Positions 24,990 through 33,969 of a DNA stretch of 64,000 bases are shown piece after piece (position 1 is the stretch's first letter; every line of letters starts with the position of its first letter). The notes under the pieces were generated by a model. It saw nothing but the letters and a program-made list of their open reading frames with translations. It was not told the DNA's origin and ran no database searches. The stretch spans positions 2,639,501 to 2,703,500 of the forward strand of contig NZ_CP066308.1 of NCBI RefSeq assembly GCF_016406105.1. The letters run 5' to 3'. The position numbers were made by a program, and so were the translations under genes. The stretch is from Brevibacillus composti. Its GTDB lineage: Bacteria > Bacillota > Bacilli > Brevibacillales > Brevibacillaceae.

Positions 24990-25817
24990 ATGCAGGCATT
25001 GGTATCAGCGCAATGGCTTCACGAGCATTTGGAAGATCCTCAGATTCTGGTGGTAGATTGTCGGTATAACCTGAGCGAACCGTCTCTCGGCGAAGAGCAA
25101 TACGGCGAGGAGCATATTCCCGGCGCTCTTTATTTTCATCTCGGCCGCGACCTTTCCGGAACGAAAGGAGAGCATGGCGGACGTCATCCCGTGCCTGACG
25201 TGGAGCAGCTCGCCTCCCTGTTCTCCCGCGCCGGCATCGATCAGGATGTGACGGTTATCGCCTATGACGACCAAGACATGTCCTACGCCGGACGCCTCTG
25301 GTGGCTGTTGCGCTATGCCGGCCATGAGAAGGTGGCCGTGCTCGACGGCGGTCTTTCCGCATGGAAGCGGGCCGGCTATGCAGTGACTAAGGAAGTGCCG
25401 GTGAGAGAGCCGCGCACGTTCGTACCGCAGTTGCAGGCACATATGCTCGTCGACTGTCAGGGCGTGCAAACCCGCGATGAGCAGGCAGCCTTGCTCGATT
25501 CTCGCGCGCTCGAGCGCTACCGCGGAGAGGTGGAGCCGCTCGATCCGAAGGCCGGCCACATCCCGGGCGCCCTCCATTATTTTTACAAAGAAAATCTCAC
25601 GGCCGAGGGCTGCATGCGCCCCTCAGAAGAATTGAAACGCCGCTTCGATGACCTGGAAGGAAAAGAGATCATCGTCTATTGCGGCTCCGGAGTTACCGCC
25701 TGCACCAATCTGCTCGCGCTCCATGCAGCCGGACGGACGGATGCCAAATTATATGCCGGCAGTTGGAGTGACTGGGTCTCCTATGCAGACAACCCTGTCG
25801 CCACAGGTGACGAATAG
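24990..25817 (+). CDS. Sulfurtransferase with tandem rhodanese domains
   Basis: A 275-residue thiosulfate/3-mercaptopyruvate sulfurtransferase. The N-terminal rhodanese domain (about 1-130) is inactive. The C-terminal domain carries the active-site loop YCGSGVTA with the persulfide cysteine. The CGSGVTA loop is more typical of mercaptopyruvate-type enzymes. The ATG at 24990 follows GTGGGAG; the longer open frame to 24882 runs over the upstream promoter. A 13-bp hairpin follows the stop codon. Confidence 0.9.
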   Translation: MQALVSAQWLHEHLEDPQILVVDCRYNLSEPSLGEEQYGEEHIPGALYFHLGRDLSGTKGEHGGRHPVPDVEQLASLFSRAGIDQDVTVIAYDDQDMSYAGRLWWLLRYAGHEKVAVLDGGLSAWKRAGYAVTKEVPVREPRTFVPQLQAHMLVDCQGVQTRDEQAALLDSRALERYRGEVEPLDPKAGHIPGALHYFYKENLTAEGCMRPSEELKRRFDDLEGKEIIVYCGSGVTACTNLLALHAAGRTDAKLYAGSWSDWVSYADNPVATGDE

Positions 25818-25828
25818 ATATGACGCAA

Positions 25829-25865
25829 AGAAGCCATAACCGGTTCGTTCGGGGTTATGGCTTCT
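25829..25865. terminator. Strong hairpin lacking a U-tract, between sulfurtransferase and DUF6157 genes
   Basis: Perfect 13-bp inverted repeat AGAAGCCATAACC / GGTTATGGCTTCT with an 11-nt loop. Neither side has a clear T-run (only TATGG follows), and it ends 8-10 nt before the next ribosome site. It may be a weak terminator, an RNA processing/stability element or an operator. Confidence 0.45.
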
Positions 25866-25886
25866 ATGGCCGGGAGGAAAATCTGC

Positions 25887-26315
25887 ATGGATTGGAACTA
25901 CTACGATACGTTTATCACCGTGGCGCCCGATTGCCCTGCGGACAGAGCCATCGTGCCTCCGGAGAAAAAGAACGGAAAGACCAAGCACGGCATCGAGTAT
26001 GACTTGATCGCAAGCGCGCCCTACCGCTACACGCAGGAAGAGCTGCTCTACCAGGTGCACATCCGCCACAAAGGCTACACGGCAGAGGAGCTCAGCCAAC
26101 GCGGAGAGCAGCTGCGAGCCGAATTCTTCCAGAAGCCCAAGCCCTGTCTGCGGGCATCGATGCTCCCGAAGAAATTCGGCTGGGGGATTCACTTCGATCA
26201 CGAGGGAAAAATCGCACTGTACGCTGTCGATTCGCCCGAATACGAGCGTTTCGTCCAGGGCGCATACGAGCAGGTCAAGCTGCTTTCTGCCATGCGGAAC
26301 AAAAGGGCTCGCTAA
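25887..26315 (+). CDS. DUF6157 family protein
   Basis: A 142-residue soluble protein starting MDWNYYDTFITVAPDCPADR and containing KKFGWGIHFDHEGKIALYAV, both characteristic of a small conserved Firmicute family (DUF6157) of unknown function. The ATG follows GGGAGGAAAA. It lies 69 bp after the sulfurtransferase gene, with a strong hairpin between them. No catalytic motif is recognised. Confidence 0.8.
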   Translation: MDWNYYDTFITVAPDCPADRAIVPPEKKNGKTKHGIEYDLIASAPYRYTQEELLYQVHIRHKGYTAEELSQRGEQLRAEFFQKPKPCLRASMLPKKFGWGIHFDHEGKIALYAVDSPEYERFVQGAYEQVKLLSAMRNKRAR

Positions 26316-26349
26316 GGCCGCTGACAGCTACGAGGCTGCATGAGGATGC

Positions 26350-27135
26350 CTACACCTGCTCGTCCGACTCGCACTCTCTCTCGTTCATGATCAGGATGAC
26401 CGGACAATGATCGCTCCCCATCACTTCGGAATCGATGCGGGCATCGATCAGGCAGGGAGCCAGACGGGTGGAAGCGAGAAAATAGTCGATGCGCCAGCCG
26501 ATATTCCGCTCCCTCACCTTGGGCATGTAGGACCACCAGGTATAGGCATCCTTCTGTTCGGGATAGAAGTGGCGGAAGGTATCGAGAAAGCCCGATTCCA
26601 GCAGCGTCGTCATCTTTTCCCGCTCCTGCGGCGTGAACCCGGAGTTTTTCATGTTGGATTTCGCATTTTTCAAGTCGATTTCCTGATGGGCGACATTGAG
26701 ATCGCCGCAGACGACCACCGGCTTGCGGCCGTCCAGCTGCTTCAGATACGCGCGGAAGCGGTCTTCCCACTCCAGCCGCAAATCCAGCCGGGACAAATCA
26801 CGCCGGGCATTGGGCGTATAGACATTGACCAGATAGAAGCGCTCGAACTCAAGCGTGATGATCCGGCCCTCCGGTTCGCCATCCTCTTCCATGCCGTAGC
26901 GAACCTGGAGCGGCTTTCTTTTCGTAAAAACAGCCGTCCCCGAATAGCCCTTCTTTTCCGCGTAGTTCCAAAATTGCAGGTACTCCCCGCCCAGCTCCAG
27001 GGAGATTTGACCCTCCTGCAGCTTCGTCTCCTGGATGCAGAAGATGTCGGCGTCGGCTTCTTTGAAATAGTCGAGAAATCCCTTGTTGAGACAGGCTCTC
27101 AGCCCGTTTACATTCCAGGATACCAGCTTCAGCAT
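26350..27135 (-). CDS. exoA: Exodeoxyribonuclease III / AP endonuclease
   Basis: A 261-residue EEP-family nuclease. Motifs are visible in order: SWNVNGLRA, IFCIQETKLQ (metal-binding Glu), VNVYTPNA, VCGDLNVAHQEIDL and the C-terminal GSDHCPV with the catalytic Asp-His. It cleaves 5' to abasic sites and has 3'-5' exonuclease activity in base excision repair. In B. subtilis, ExoA together with Nfo protects dormant-spore DNA; nfo is also in this window. The ATG follows AAAGGAGATC. Confidence 0.95.
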   Translation of the reverse strand: MLKLVSWNVNGLRACLNKGFLDYFKEADADIFCIQETKLQEGQISLELGGEYLQFWNYAEKKGYSGTAVFTKRKPLQVRYGMEEDGEPEGRIITLEFERFYLVNVYTPNARRDLSRLDLRLEWEDRFRAYLKQLDGRKPVVVCGDLNVAHQEIDLKNAKSNMKNSGFTPQEREKMTTLLESGFLDTFRHFYPEQKDAYTWWSYMPKVRERNIGWRIDYFLASTRLAPCLIDARIDSEVMGSDHCPVILIMNERECESDEQV

Positions 27136-27314
27136 CGTGTTGATCTCCTTTATCTTTTCTCTGTCCGTGTGGATACATCTCTCCCCTCCAGTGTAACATA
27201 GCCGGCTGGCCGTGCGTATTAACTCTCAGCACGCCGATTGCCCGCGAACTTCTTGACAGGCGTTTCGCTTGATCAGGCAATCATCCATACATCGTGATTT
27301 TTAGGGGGATACAC

Positions 27315-28127
27315 GTGTTGAGCCGCTATTTTCGTCTTCTCTGCCACTTTACCTATCAGGAGGCGATGTCCTGCCTGTTCCCAGTCTTTATCTTTGGTTC
27401 GCTCGCCTTGTCCAAACTAATCCACATCCCGGGTCTTCCCCGCTACGATCTGCTGCTGCTTCTCTGTCTGCTGTTCCAGATCTTCATGGTCAAAAGCGGC
27501 TTGGAGACGAAAGACGAACTGAAAGTGATCACCGTCTTCCACTTGATCGGCCTTGCGTTGGAGATTTTCAAAGTGCATATGGGTTCGTGGTCTTACCCGG
27601 AGTTCGCCTACGCCAAGCTGTTCGGCGTCCCGCTCTACTCCGGCTTTATGTACGCCAGCGTGGCCAGCTATCTGTGCCAGGCCTGGCGCCGGTTGGATGT
27701 CTCGCTGGAAGCATGGCCCCGCCATCTGTATGTGGTTCCGCTCGGGGCCGCCATCTATTTCAATTTCTTTACGCATCACTTCACCATCGACATCCGCTGG
27801 TTTTTAACCGCTGCGATTTTTCTCTTGTTCTGGCGGAGCCGCGTCTATTTCCGCGTCGAGCGGGAACGCATGTGGATGCCGCTGCCGGTGGCCTATGTGT
27901 TGATCGGCTTTTTCATCTGGATCGCGGAGAATATCGCCACCTTTTTCGGCGCATGGCGCTACCCCAACCAGCAAGAGGGCTGGCAGCTGGTGCATCTGAG
28001 CAAAATCAGCTCCTGGTTCCTTCTGGTCATCGTCAGCTTTATCATCGTCGCGGAGCTGAAGCATGTTAAACGGGCCTTAGCCGATCGGCCGGTTGAGAAA
28101 GAGGCGGTGGAAGCTGCCAAAGAGTAA
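27315..28127 (+). CDS. DUF817 family membrane protein (YoaT-like)
   Basis: A 270-residue integral membrane protein with about eight TM segments. It matches DUF817 through KVHMGSWSYPEFAYAKLFGV, HHFTIDIRWFL and FIWIAENIATFFGAWRYPNQ. The start is GTG at 27315 with AGGGGG 6 nt upstream. Its last 51 bp overlap the 3' end of the convergent MFS gene. Function unknown. Confidence 0.85.
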   Translation: MLSRYFRLLCHFTYQEAMSCLFPVFIFGSLALSKLIHIPGLPRYDLLLLLCLLFQIFMVKSGLETKDELKVITVFHLIGLALEIFKVHMGSWSYPEFAYAKLFGVPLYSGFMYASVASYLCQAWRRLDVSLEAWPRHLYVVPLGAAIYFNFFTHHFTIDIRWFLTAAIFLLFWRSRVYFRVERERMWMPLPVAYVLIGFFIWIAENIATFFGAWRYPNQQEGWQLVHLSKISSWFLLVIVSFIIVAELKHVKRALADRPVEKEAVEAAKE

Positions 28128-29267
28128 AGAGCCAGCCGTGACAAAAAAGACGATAAAAAAAGAGTGGTTCCAATTGCTGATCAGGCCGGACACGACAGGC
28201 GCCAAAATGGCCCCGGCGGAGAGCACCGCCGAAAAAATGCTGAAGGCACTGCCATACAGCTCTCGCGGCGCATGCACCGTGAGGATCGTCGACAGCGCCG
28301 GGAAGAGCAAGCCCGTGCAGCAGCCGAGCAAAAACATCATGATATAGAGCGAGAGCGGCGTGCCCAGGGCCATGAGGTACATCAGGATGCTGAGCATGCC
28401 CAGGCCGGCGAGCGTCCGTTCCTCCGGTCCGATCCGCGCCAGCCAGAATTGACTGAGGATGGCCATGGAGCCTAATCCCTTGAGGCTGAACAACATGCCG
28501 GTCACGGAGAGCGGGAGATTCTCCTTTTGAATCGAAAGCGGAATCTCGTAAATGATCGTCCCCTGCGCATACATCACAGCGAAGCCTCCCAGATACGCCA
28601 GGTACAGATGGCGGTTCTCCAGAATGTCGGTGAGGGATGGCGCTCGGGACAGCTCCCGGAGTCCTGCTCCTTTTCCGAAGCCTTTTTTCGCAGCATCACC
28701 AGTCTCTCTCTCAGCCCTCTCTACGGCCGGCCCCCGCGGCAGGACAAGCAGCGCAAACAGTCCGGCGCCCCCCATGATCCCGCCCAGGATGACAAAAGAC
28801 ATGCCGTACCCGAATTGTACCCCCAGAAAGCTGCCGACCGCCGGCGAGACTACGGCGGCCGCTGTCAGCACCATGCCGTTCTTCGCCATCAGCTCCCCTT
28901 GTTCGGCACGCGTCCGCCCCGTCTCTCCCAGCAGGGCAAAACAGGCAGGAGAGACGAAAGCCATCAAAAAGCCCAGCAGCAATCTCAGGACAAAAAAAGA
29001 TTCCGTCTCCCGGACGATGCCCTGCCCCGCCAATATGAAGCCGGAGAGGATCAGGGCAGAGACGATAAACCACTTTTTGGGAAAACGGTCCAAAAATGGG
29101 CCGGCAATCAGATTTCCGGTCATGTTGCTGACGCCGTAAGCCCCGAGGACAAAGCCGATCATCGCTGTGGATGCGCCCAGTACGTGCATGTACGGGGCCA
29201 ACAGCGGTGTCTGCGCATGCATGTCGAAGGAGACGAGAAACAAGATCACAAACAGTAGAAAGCGCAA
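28077..29267 (-). CDS. MFS transporter
   Basis: A 396-residue, 12-TM major facilitator. The first half has GPFLDRFPKKWF in loop 2-3 (MFS motif A variant) and LLGFLMAFVSPACFALLGE in TM4-5. There is a Gly/Lys-rich cytoplasmic loop between TM6 and TM7 (around residue 195). Probably a drug or metabolite exporter; the substrate is unknown. It is convergent with DUF817 and overlaps it by 51 bp. GGAGGGAG lies 8 nt upstream of the start. Confidence 0.83.
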   Translation of the reverse strand: MRFLLFVILFLVSFDMHAQTPLLAPYMHVLGASTAMIGFVLGAYGVSNMTGNLIAGPFLDRFPKKWFIVSALILSGFILAGQGIVRETESFFVLRLLLGFLMAFVSPACFALLGETGRTRAEQGELMAKNGMVLTAAAVVSPAVGSFLGVQFGYGMSFVILGGIMGGAGLFALLVLPRGPAVERAERETGDAAKKGFGKGAGLRELSRAPSLTDILENRHLYLAYLGGFAVMYAQGTIIYEIPLSIQKENLPLSVTGMLFSLKGLGSMAILSQFWLARIGPEERTLAGLGMLSILMYLMALGTPLSLYIMMFLLGCCTGLLFPALSTILTVHAPRELYGSAFSIFSAVLSAGAILAPVVSGLISNWNHSFFIVFFVTAGSLLFGSFHRLFLNRPIG

Positions 29268-29328
29268 ATACTGCCCACTCCCTCCGCACCTCTTTGTCCC
29301 ATGTATATGTCAATAGTCGTCCCAATAG

Positions 29329-29360
29329 AAAAAGACTCTCCGCAAAAGGAGAGTCCGTCC
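29329..29360 (-). terminator. Terminator of the minus-strand membrane protein gene at 29376
   Basis: On the minus strand GACTCTCC pairs with GGAGAGTC (8 bp), followed by TTTTTC. Confidence 0.8.
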
Positions 29361-29375
29361 GATTTGTATCGTCTG

Positions 29376-30017
29376 CTACAGATTGCGCTCTTTGCCTGCA
29401 TGCGAGATCGTGATCCGCGGGTGATACCACTCCTCATAGACCGCAGTCCCCGCTCCGCCGGGATCTACCGGCACCTCGAACGGCTCGATCTCCCCGCCCT
29501 TTGCCGTGAGCGGATACCCGGACAAGACAGGCGGCAACTCCCGCCCCTTGGGTCCGTATACCGTCAGCTCCAGCTGGACGGCTTCATCCCCGTGGTTTTG
29601 CAGCATGATCATACAGGAGCCGGTCCGCACCCCTTCGGCTTTGGTTTTGGCGATGCACCGTGATTCGTCCTCTTTGTATTCGATCATGTAGATCCCATTC
29701 GCCATCGTGCGCTGGTACCACCGGACCAACTCTTGCTGCTTGGGCAGCCCCGCGGGAGCAAGCAGCAGGATGACAAGCGTGATCAATGGCCGCTTCGTCA
29801 CGCCGACGAGCATCCAGTAGGATACAATCATCAGCCCCAGCTGGATGATGGCTGCGTAGTGAAAGCCTTGATTGCCTCTGGACCACGCAGGAAACCCCAT
29901 GCCCTCCACCAGCTGGTCCGCCAGTGACAGCCCGTGGGGAAACTGGATATTCAATCCCCATGCCAGCAGATAGAGAACGATGGCCGTCAGCGCCATTTTC
30001 CCCTTTTTTCCAAACAT
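29376..30017 (-). CDS. Hypothetical membrane protein with extracytoplasmic C-terminal domain
   Basis: A 213-residue protein. Three hydrophobic segments occupy about the first 100 residues (ALTAIVLYLLAWGLNI, AAIIQLGLMIVSYWMLVGV, LITLVILLLAPAG). A probable beta-rich domain of about 110 residues follows, with a FEVPVDPGGAG block. The ATG at 30017 is preferred over upstream in-frame starts, with GAGAGGCGG before it. No family recognised. Single gene between an MFS gene and prfC. Confidence 0.7.
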   Translation of the reverse strand: MFGKKGKMALTAIVLYLLAWGLNIQFPHGLSLADQLVEGMGFPAWSRGNQGFHYAAIIQLGLMIVSYWMLVGVTKRPLITLVILLLAPAGLPKQQELVRWYQRTMANGIYMIEYKEDESRCIAKTKAEGVRTGSCMIMLQNHGDEAVQLELTVYGPKGRELPPVLSGYPLTAKGGEIEPFEVPVDPGGAGTAVYEEWYHPRITISHAGKERNL

Positions 30018-30117
30018 CGAGCCGCCTCTCCCTTCCTTCGCTCGGCTGGCCAACTGCCAGACTGCGTCCTCCTGTGTATGACGTTTTCACATCGGATTGG
30101 GATACGGACATGTGAAA

Positions 30118-30158
30118 GAAGGGCCCCTCGCTGCTACGAGCGGAAAGGCCCCCCATGG
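30118..30158 (-). terminator. Terminator of prfC
   Basis: On the minus strand GGGGCC...CGCTC pairs with GCGAG...GGCCC, followed by TTCTTTC. Confidence 0.6.
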
Positions 30159-30214
30159 TGTCGTCGTTGTGAAAGCGTCGGAGGCGAATTGCCCGCAGCC
30201 CGCCGATGCCTCTG

Positions 30215-31813
30215 TCAATCCTGTGCTTTTTTCAGTCCCAGCGAGCTTTCATGGAACTTGATATTGGCGTACTTCTCAGTGGCGACGCGGAGCTGGTACT
30301 CGCTTTCGAACAGCATGACAGGACGTCCGTAGCGATCCGTCACCGTCTTGGATTTGATGGCGTCGAGCGCTGCCTTCTCTCCCTCCAGCCAGCGGGCGAT
30401 CTGGAACGGCATGCGCGTCAGCGTGATATCTACGCCGTACTCCGCTTTCAGCCGGTATTCCAGCACCTCGAACTGCAGGACGCCCACGACCCCGAGAATC
30501 AGCTCCTCCATGGGATACGTCCGGAACAGCTGCACGGTGCCCTCCTCGGTCAGCTGCAGGATGCCTTTCTGGAATTGCTTGTGCTTCATCGCATCCTTTA
30601 CGGTCACCTTGGAGAAAAACTCCGGCGAAAAATGCGGCATCTCCTCATACTCAAACGGTTGTCCGACACACAAGGTATCGCCGATCTGGAAAATGCCCGG
30701 GTCAAACAGGCCGATGACATCCCCCGCATAGGATTCCTCGACGATTTCCCGGTCCTGGGCCATGAACTGTACGGGCTGGGCCAGCTTGATCTCCTTGCCC
30801 AGGCGGACGTGCTTCACCGTCATGCCGCGCTCGAATCGGCCGGAGCAGATCCGCAGGAAGGCGATGCGGTCCCGGTGCGCCGGATTCATGTTGGCCTGGA
30901 TTTTGAAGATAAAGCCGGAAAACGGATGCTCGCTCGGTTCGATCAGGCCCGCCGTGCTCTTTTTCGCGGACGGCGGCGGCGCCATCTGCAGGAAGTTGTC
31001 CAGGAAGGTCTGCACGCCGAAATTGTTGATCGCGCTGCCGAAAAAGACCGGGCTCAGCTCGCCCCGGTTGATCAGGTCCATGTCAAACGGATCGCCCGCC
31101 ACATCGAGCAGGGAGATCTCATCCTGGAGCTGCTGCCACAAATCCTGGCCAACACGCTCGCCAATGATCGGATCATCGGCTCCCTGCACCTCGAAAAAGC
31201 GGATGTCCTCATGATCCGAGTCATTCTGGTACAGCTCTACACGCGATTTCACGCGATCGAACACGCCGCTGAACGAGCTGCCCATGCCGATCGGCCAATT
31301 CATCGGGTACGAGCGAATTCCCAGCACCCGCTCGATTTCCTCCAGGAGTTCAAACGGATCTTTTCCGTGACGATCCAGCTTGTTAATAAAGGTAAAGATC
31401 GGGATGCCGCGCATCCGGCAGACTTTGAACAGCTTGATCGTCTGCGCCTCTACCCCTTTGGCCACGTCGATAATCATCACCGCGGCGTCGGCCGCAGTCA
31501 GCGTCCGGTAGGTGTCTTCGCTGAAGTCCTGGTGACCCGGCGTATCCAAAATGTTGATATGGTGTCCTTTGTATTCAAAGTCCATCGCACTGGACGTAAC
31601 GGAGATTCCCCGTTTTTTCTCGATTTCCATCCAGTCGGATGTAGCGTGCTTGGAATTTTTTCTGCCCTTGACCACACCGGCCTCGCGGATCGCTCCGCCG
31701 AAGTACAGCAGTTTTTCCGTCATGGTCGTCTTCCCTGCGTCCGGGTGGGAGATAATGGCAAACGTGCGCCGTTTAGCAATCTCTTGCTGCCATTGAGGAT
31801 TCATTTGATTCAT
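30215..31813 (-). CDS. prfC: Peptide chain release factor 3
   Basis: A 532-residue translational GTPase that recycles RF1/RF2 from terminating ribosomes. G1 SHPDAGKTT (about residue 25), the G2 region KKRGISVTSS, G3 DTPGHQDF and G4 NKLDR are all visible. C-terminal blocks (FPLEFEV-like GVLQFEVLEYRL) match RF3 rather than EF-G. The ATG at 31813 has AGGAG 8 nt upstream; a GTG two codons earlier is less well placed. Single gene, divergent from the carboxypeptidase gene. Confidence 0.94.
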   Translation of the reverse strand: MNQMNPQWQQEIAKRRTFAIISHPDAGKTTMTEKLLYFGGAIREAGVVKGRKNSKHATSDWMEIEKKRGISVTSSAMDFEYKGHHINILDTPGHQDFSEDTYRTLTAADAAVMIIDVAKGVEAQTIKLFKVCRMRGIPIFTFINKLDRHGKDPFELLEEIERVLGIRSYPMNWPIGMGSSFSGVFDRVKSRVELYQNDSDHEDIRFFEVQGADDPIIGERVGQDLWQQLQDEISLLDVAGDPFDMDLINRGELSPVFFGSAINNFGVQTFLDNFLQMAPPPSAKKSTAGLIEPSEHPFSGFIFKIQANMNPAHRDRIAFLRICSGRFERGMTVKHVRLGKEIKLAQPVQFMAQDREIVEESYAGDVIGLFDPGIFQIGDTLCVGQPFEYEEMPHFSPEFFSKVTVKDAMKHKQFQKGILQLTEEGTVQLFRTYPMEELILGVVGVLQFEVLEYRLKAEYGVDITLTRMPFQIARWLEGEKAALDAIKSKTVTDRYGRPVMLFESEYQLRVATEKYANIKFHESSLGLKKAQD

Positions 31814-31975
31814 CGTCACTACTCCTGTCGCATAACGTCTCTCGCATCATTCATTCTTTACGATTATAACGGCAAATCGGCATGCCATCTAGCTAGTTTT
31901 TTTTTGCCAAAAAGGTATAATGTAAGTTATAAAAATTTTTTGACTGCATGTACATATCCCCGAAGGAGGAGTTCT

Positions 31976-33493
31976 ATGTCCACCCATGAAAACCGCGCGG
32001 CTGCCTTTCGCCAGTACGTGAAAAAGATGGTGAGCTACAACCAGGCGCTCGCTGTCCTGCACTGGGACAAAAACACCCAGGCGCCCAAAAAAGGAATGGA
32101 TGCCCGCTCTGAGATCATCGGTGTCCTGGCCGGGGAGCAGTTTCGCCTCGCCACCTCCAAAGAAATGGAGGAGCATCTGGAGGCCCTGAGCGAGCCGGCT
32201 GCGCTGGAATCGCTCGACGAGGTGACCCGCGCCACCGTGCTCGATTGCAAAAAGGATTTTGAGCGAAACAAAAAGATCCCGGCAGATCGCTACGAAGAAT
32301 TCGTCGTGCTCACTTCGCAAGCCGAGACCGTCTGGGAAGAAGCCCGAGCCAAAAACGACTTCTCCATGTTCCGGCCTTATTTGGAGCGAATCGTCGGCTT
32401 CCAGCTGGAGTTCGTGGACTACTGGGGGTTTGACGGCAAAAACAAGTACAACACCCTGCTCGATCTGTACGAACCGGGCATGACCGTCGATCAGTTGGAC
32501 CCGATCTTCGCCACGCTGCGCGAGAAGACCGTGAAGCTGGTCGCCGCCATCGCCGACTCGCCCAACAAGCCGGATTCTTCCTTTCTCAACAAGCATTTTC
32601 CGGAAGCCGAACAGGAAGCGTTCAGCCGCTTTATTTTGGAGAAAATCGGCTATGATTTCCAGGCGGGCCGGATGGACCGAAGCGTTCACCCGTTCTGCAC
32701 TTCGTTTAACCCTGGGGATGTCCGCATCACGACGCGCTTTGACCCGAACGACTTCAATAACGCCTTGTTCAGCTGCATTCACGAAGCGGGCCATGCGATG
32801 TATGAGCAGAACATCGATCCCCGCCTGATGGGCACCACGCTCTGCGACGGGACGTCTATGGGCATACACGAATCGCAGTCCCGCTACTGGGAGAATATGA
32901 TCGGCCGCAGCCGTCCGTTCTGGAATCATTTTTACGCCGATCTGCAAAAACAGTTCCCCAGCCAATTTGAAGGAGTCAGTGTCGAGCAGCTGTACCGGGC
33001 GATCAACCGGGTGACCCCTTCCTTTATCCGTACGGAAGCTGACGAGCTGACGTACAATCTGCATGTAATGATCCGCTATGAGATCGAAAAAGGGCTGATC
33101 AACCAGACGATCGAGGTCGGCGATCTGCCGGCGATCTGGAATGAAAAGATGAAAGAATACCTGGGCATCGTGCCGGAAACCGATACGCTCGGCGTCCTGC
33201 AGGATATTCACTGGGCCGGCGGAAGCTTTGGCTACTTCCCGACCTACTCCCTCGGCAATGTCTATGCTGCCCAGTTTACCCATGTCATGCAGCAGCAAAT
33301 CAGCGGCTATGAAGATTTGATCGCGAACGGAGAGTTTGGGCCGATTCGCGAGTGGCTGAAGAAGAATATTCATCAGTACGGCAAAATGAAGAGTCCCGGT
33401 GAAATCGTCAAAGCCATCACCGGCGAGGGCACCAATGCGACCTACCTGATGAATTACCTGGAGAAAAAATTCTCCGAGATCTACAGCCTCTAA
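31976..33493 (+). CDS. ypwA: M32 family carboxypeptidase (Taq type, YpwA-like)
   Basis: A 505-residue Zn metallocarboxypeptidase. The zinc motif HEAGH is at residues 269-273, followed by the third ligand region GIHESQSRYWEN. The length matches the M32 family (about 500). It trims C-terminal residues from peptides in the cytoplasm. The ATG at 31976 follows GAAGGAGGAG; a much longer open frame runs in from upstream, but that part is antisense to prfC. A terminator follows. Confidence 0.93.
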   Translation: MSTHENRAAAFRQYVKKMVSYNQALAVLHWDKNTQAPKKGMDARSEIIGVLAGEQFRLATSKEMEEHLEALSEPAALESLDEVTRATVLDCKKDFERNKKIPADRYEEFVVLTSQAETVWEEARAKNDFSMFRPYLERIVGFQLEFVDYWGFDGKNKYNTLLDLYEPGMTVDQLDPIFATLREKTVKLVAAIADSPNKPDSSFLNKHFPEAEQEAFSRFILEKIGYDFQAGRMDRSVHPFCTSFNPGDVRITTRFDPNDFNNALFSCIHEAGHAMYEQNIDPRLMGTTLCDGTSMGIHESQSRYWENMIGRSRPFWNHFYADLQKQFPSQFEGVSVEQLYRAINRVTPSFIRTEADELTYNLHVMIRYEIEKGLINQTIEVGDLPAIWNEKMKEYLGIVPETDTLGVLQDIHWAGGSFGYFPTYSLGNVYAAQFTHVMQQQISGYEDLIANGEFGPIREWLKKNIHQYGKMKSPGEIVKAITGEGTNATYLMNYLEKKFSEIYSL

Positions 33494-33500
33494 GAAGCAG

Positions 33501-33552
33501 AACACCTTTCCGCGAGGAGCCGTCCGCTCCCTGTGGAAAGGTGTTTTTTCGT
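33501..33552 (+). terminator. Terminator of ypwA
   Basis: AACACCTTTCC pairs with GGAAAGGTGTT (11 bp) with inner pairing, then TTTTT. Confidence 0.85.
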
Positions 33553-33665
33553 TCACAAAGCCGCCACGGAACCTTCAACTTCTCTTCACAAATACCCAAC
33601 AATTTCCACACAAAAGTGGTCTATGATGAGTGTGTAACCAATTGATTGAGAGAGGGATGTTCAAA

Positions 33666-33812
33666 ATGAGAACGACCTTTGCCGAATGGCTGCGGGTCCT
33701 GGTCAGTGAAGAAGTAACAGCACCGTTTGAGAAAAAGATCTACGTCAAAAATGAGCTGGAGCAATTCGTCCCGGCACACCACGAGGATCTCATGACGTTT
33801 CCCCAGATGTAA
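33666..33812 (+). CDS. 48-residue hypothetical protein
   Basis: A small protein, MRTTFAEWLRVLVSEEVTAP... ending ...EDLMTFPQM. It appears helical at the N-terminus and is acidic overall, with no signal or TM segment. The ATG at 33666 has GAGAGGG about 9 nt upstream; an ATG at 33657 is too close to that site. A hairpin at 33852-33890 follows. No family recognised; coding status is supported only by the ribosome site and context. Confidence 0.55.
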   Translation: MRTTFAEWLRVLVSEEVTAPFEKKIYVKNELEQFVPAHHEDLMTFPQM

Positions 33813-33851
33813 TTTTCATCCGATATACAGCCAATCTGTCTTCGGAAAATC

Positions 33852-33890
33852 ACAAGCCCAGTACCGCTCAGGTAGTGGGCTTTGTTGTAT
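33852..33890 (+). terminator. Probable terminator
   Basis: AAGCCCAGTACC pairs with GGTAGTGGGCTT (with a mismatch), followed by TGTTG. Weak U-tract. Confidence 0.5.
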
Positions 33891-33969
33891 GCTTATAATA
33901 ACCAATGCCTCCCCTTCAGGTTCAAGGAAGGGCAGCGAACGAAGTTACCAGCGAGAAGGAGTGGCTCTC

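Noticed and set aside
30206-31975. A long N-terminal extension of the M32 carboxypeptidase frame
   Set aside because: This stretch is antisense to prfC. The true start at 31976 has a strong ribosome site and matches family length.
31889-33556. A 555-codon minus-strand frame opposite the M32 carboxypeptidase
   Set aside because: It is a shadow of the carboxypeptidase gene, without domain signatures or ribosome site.
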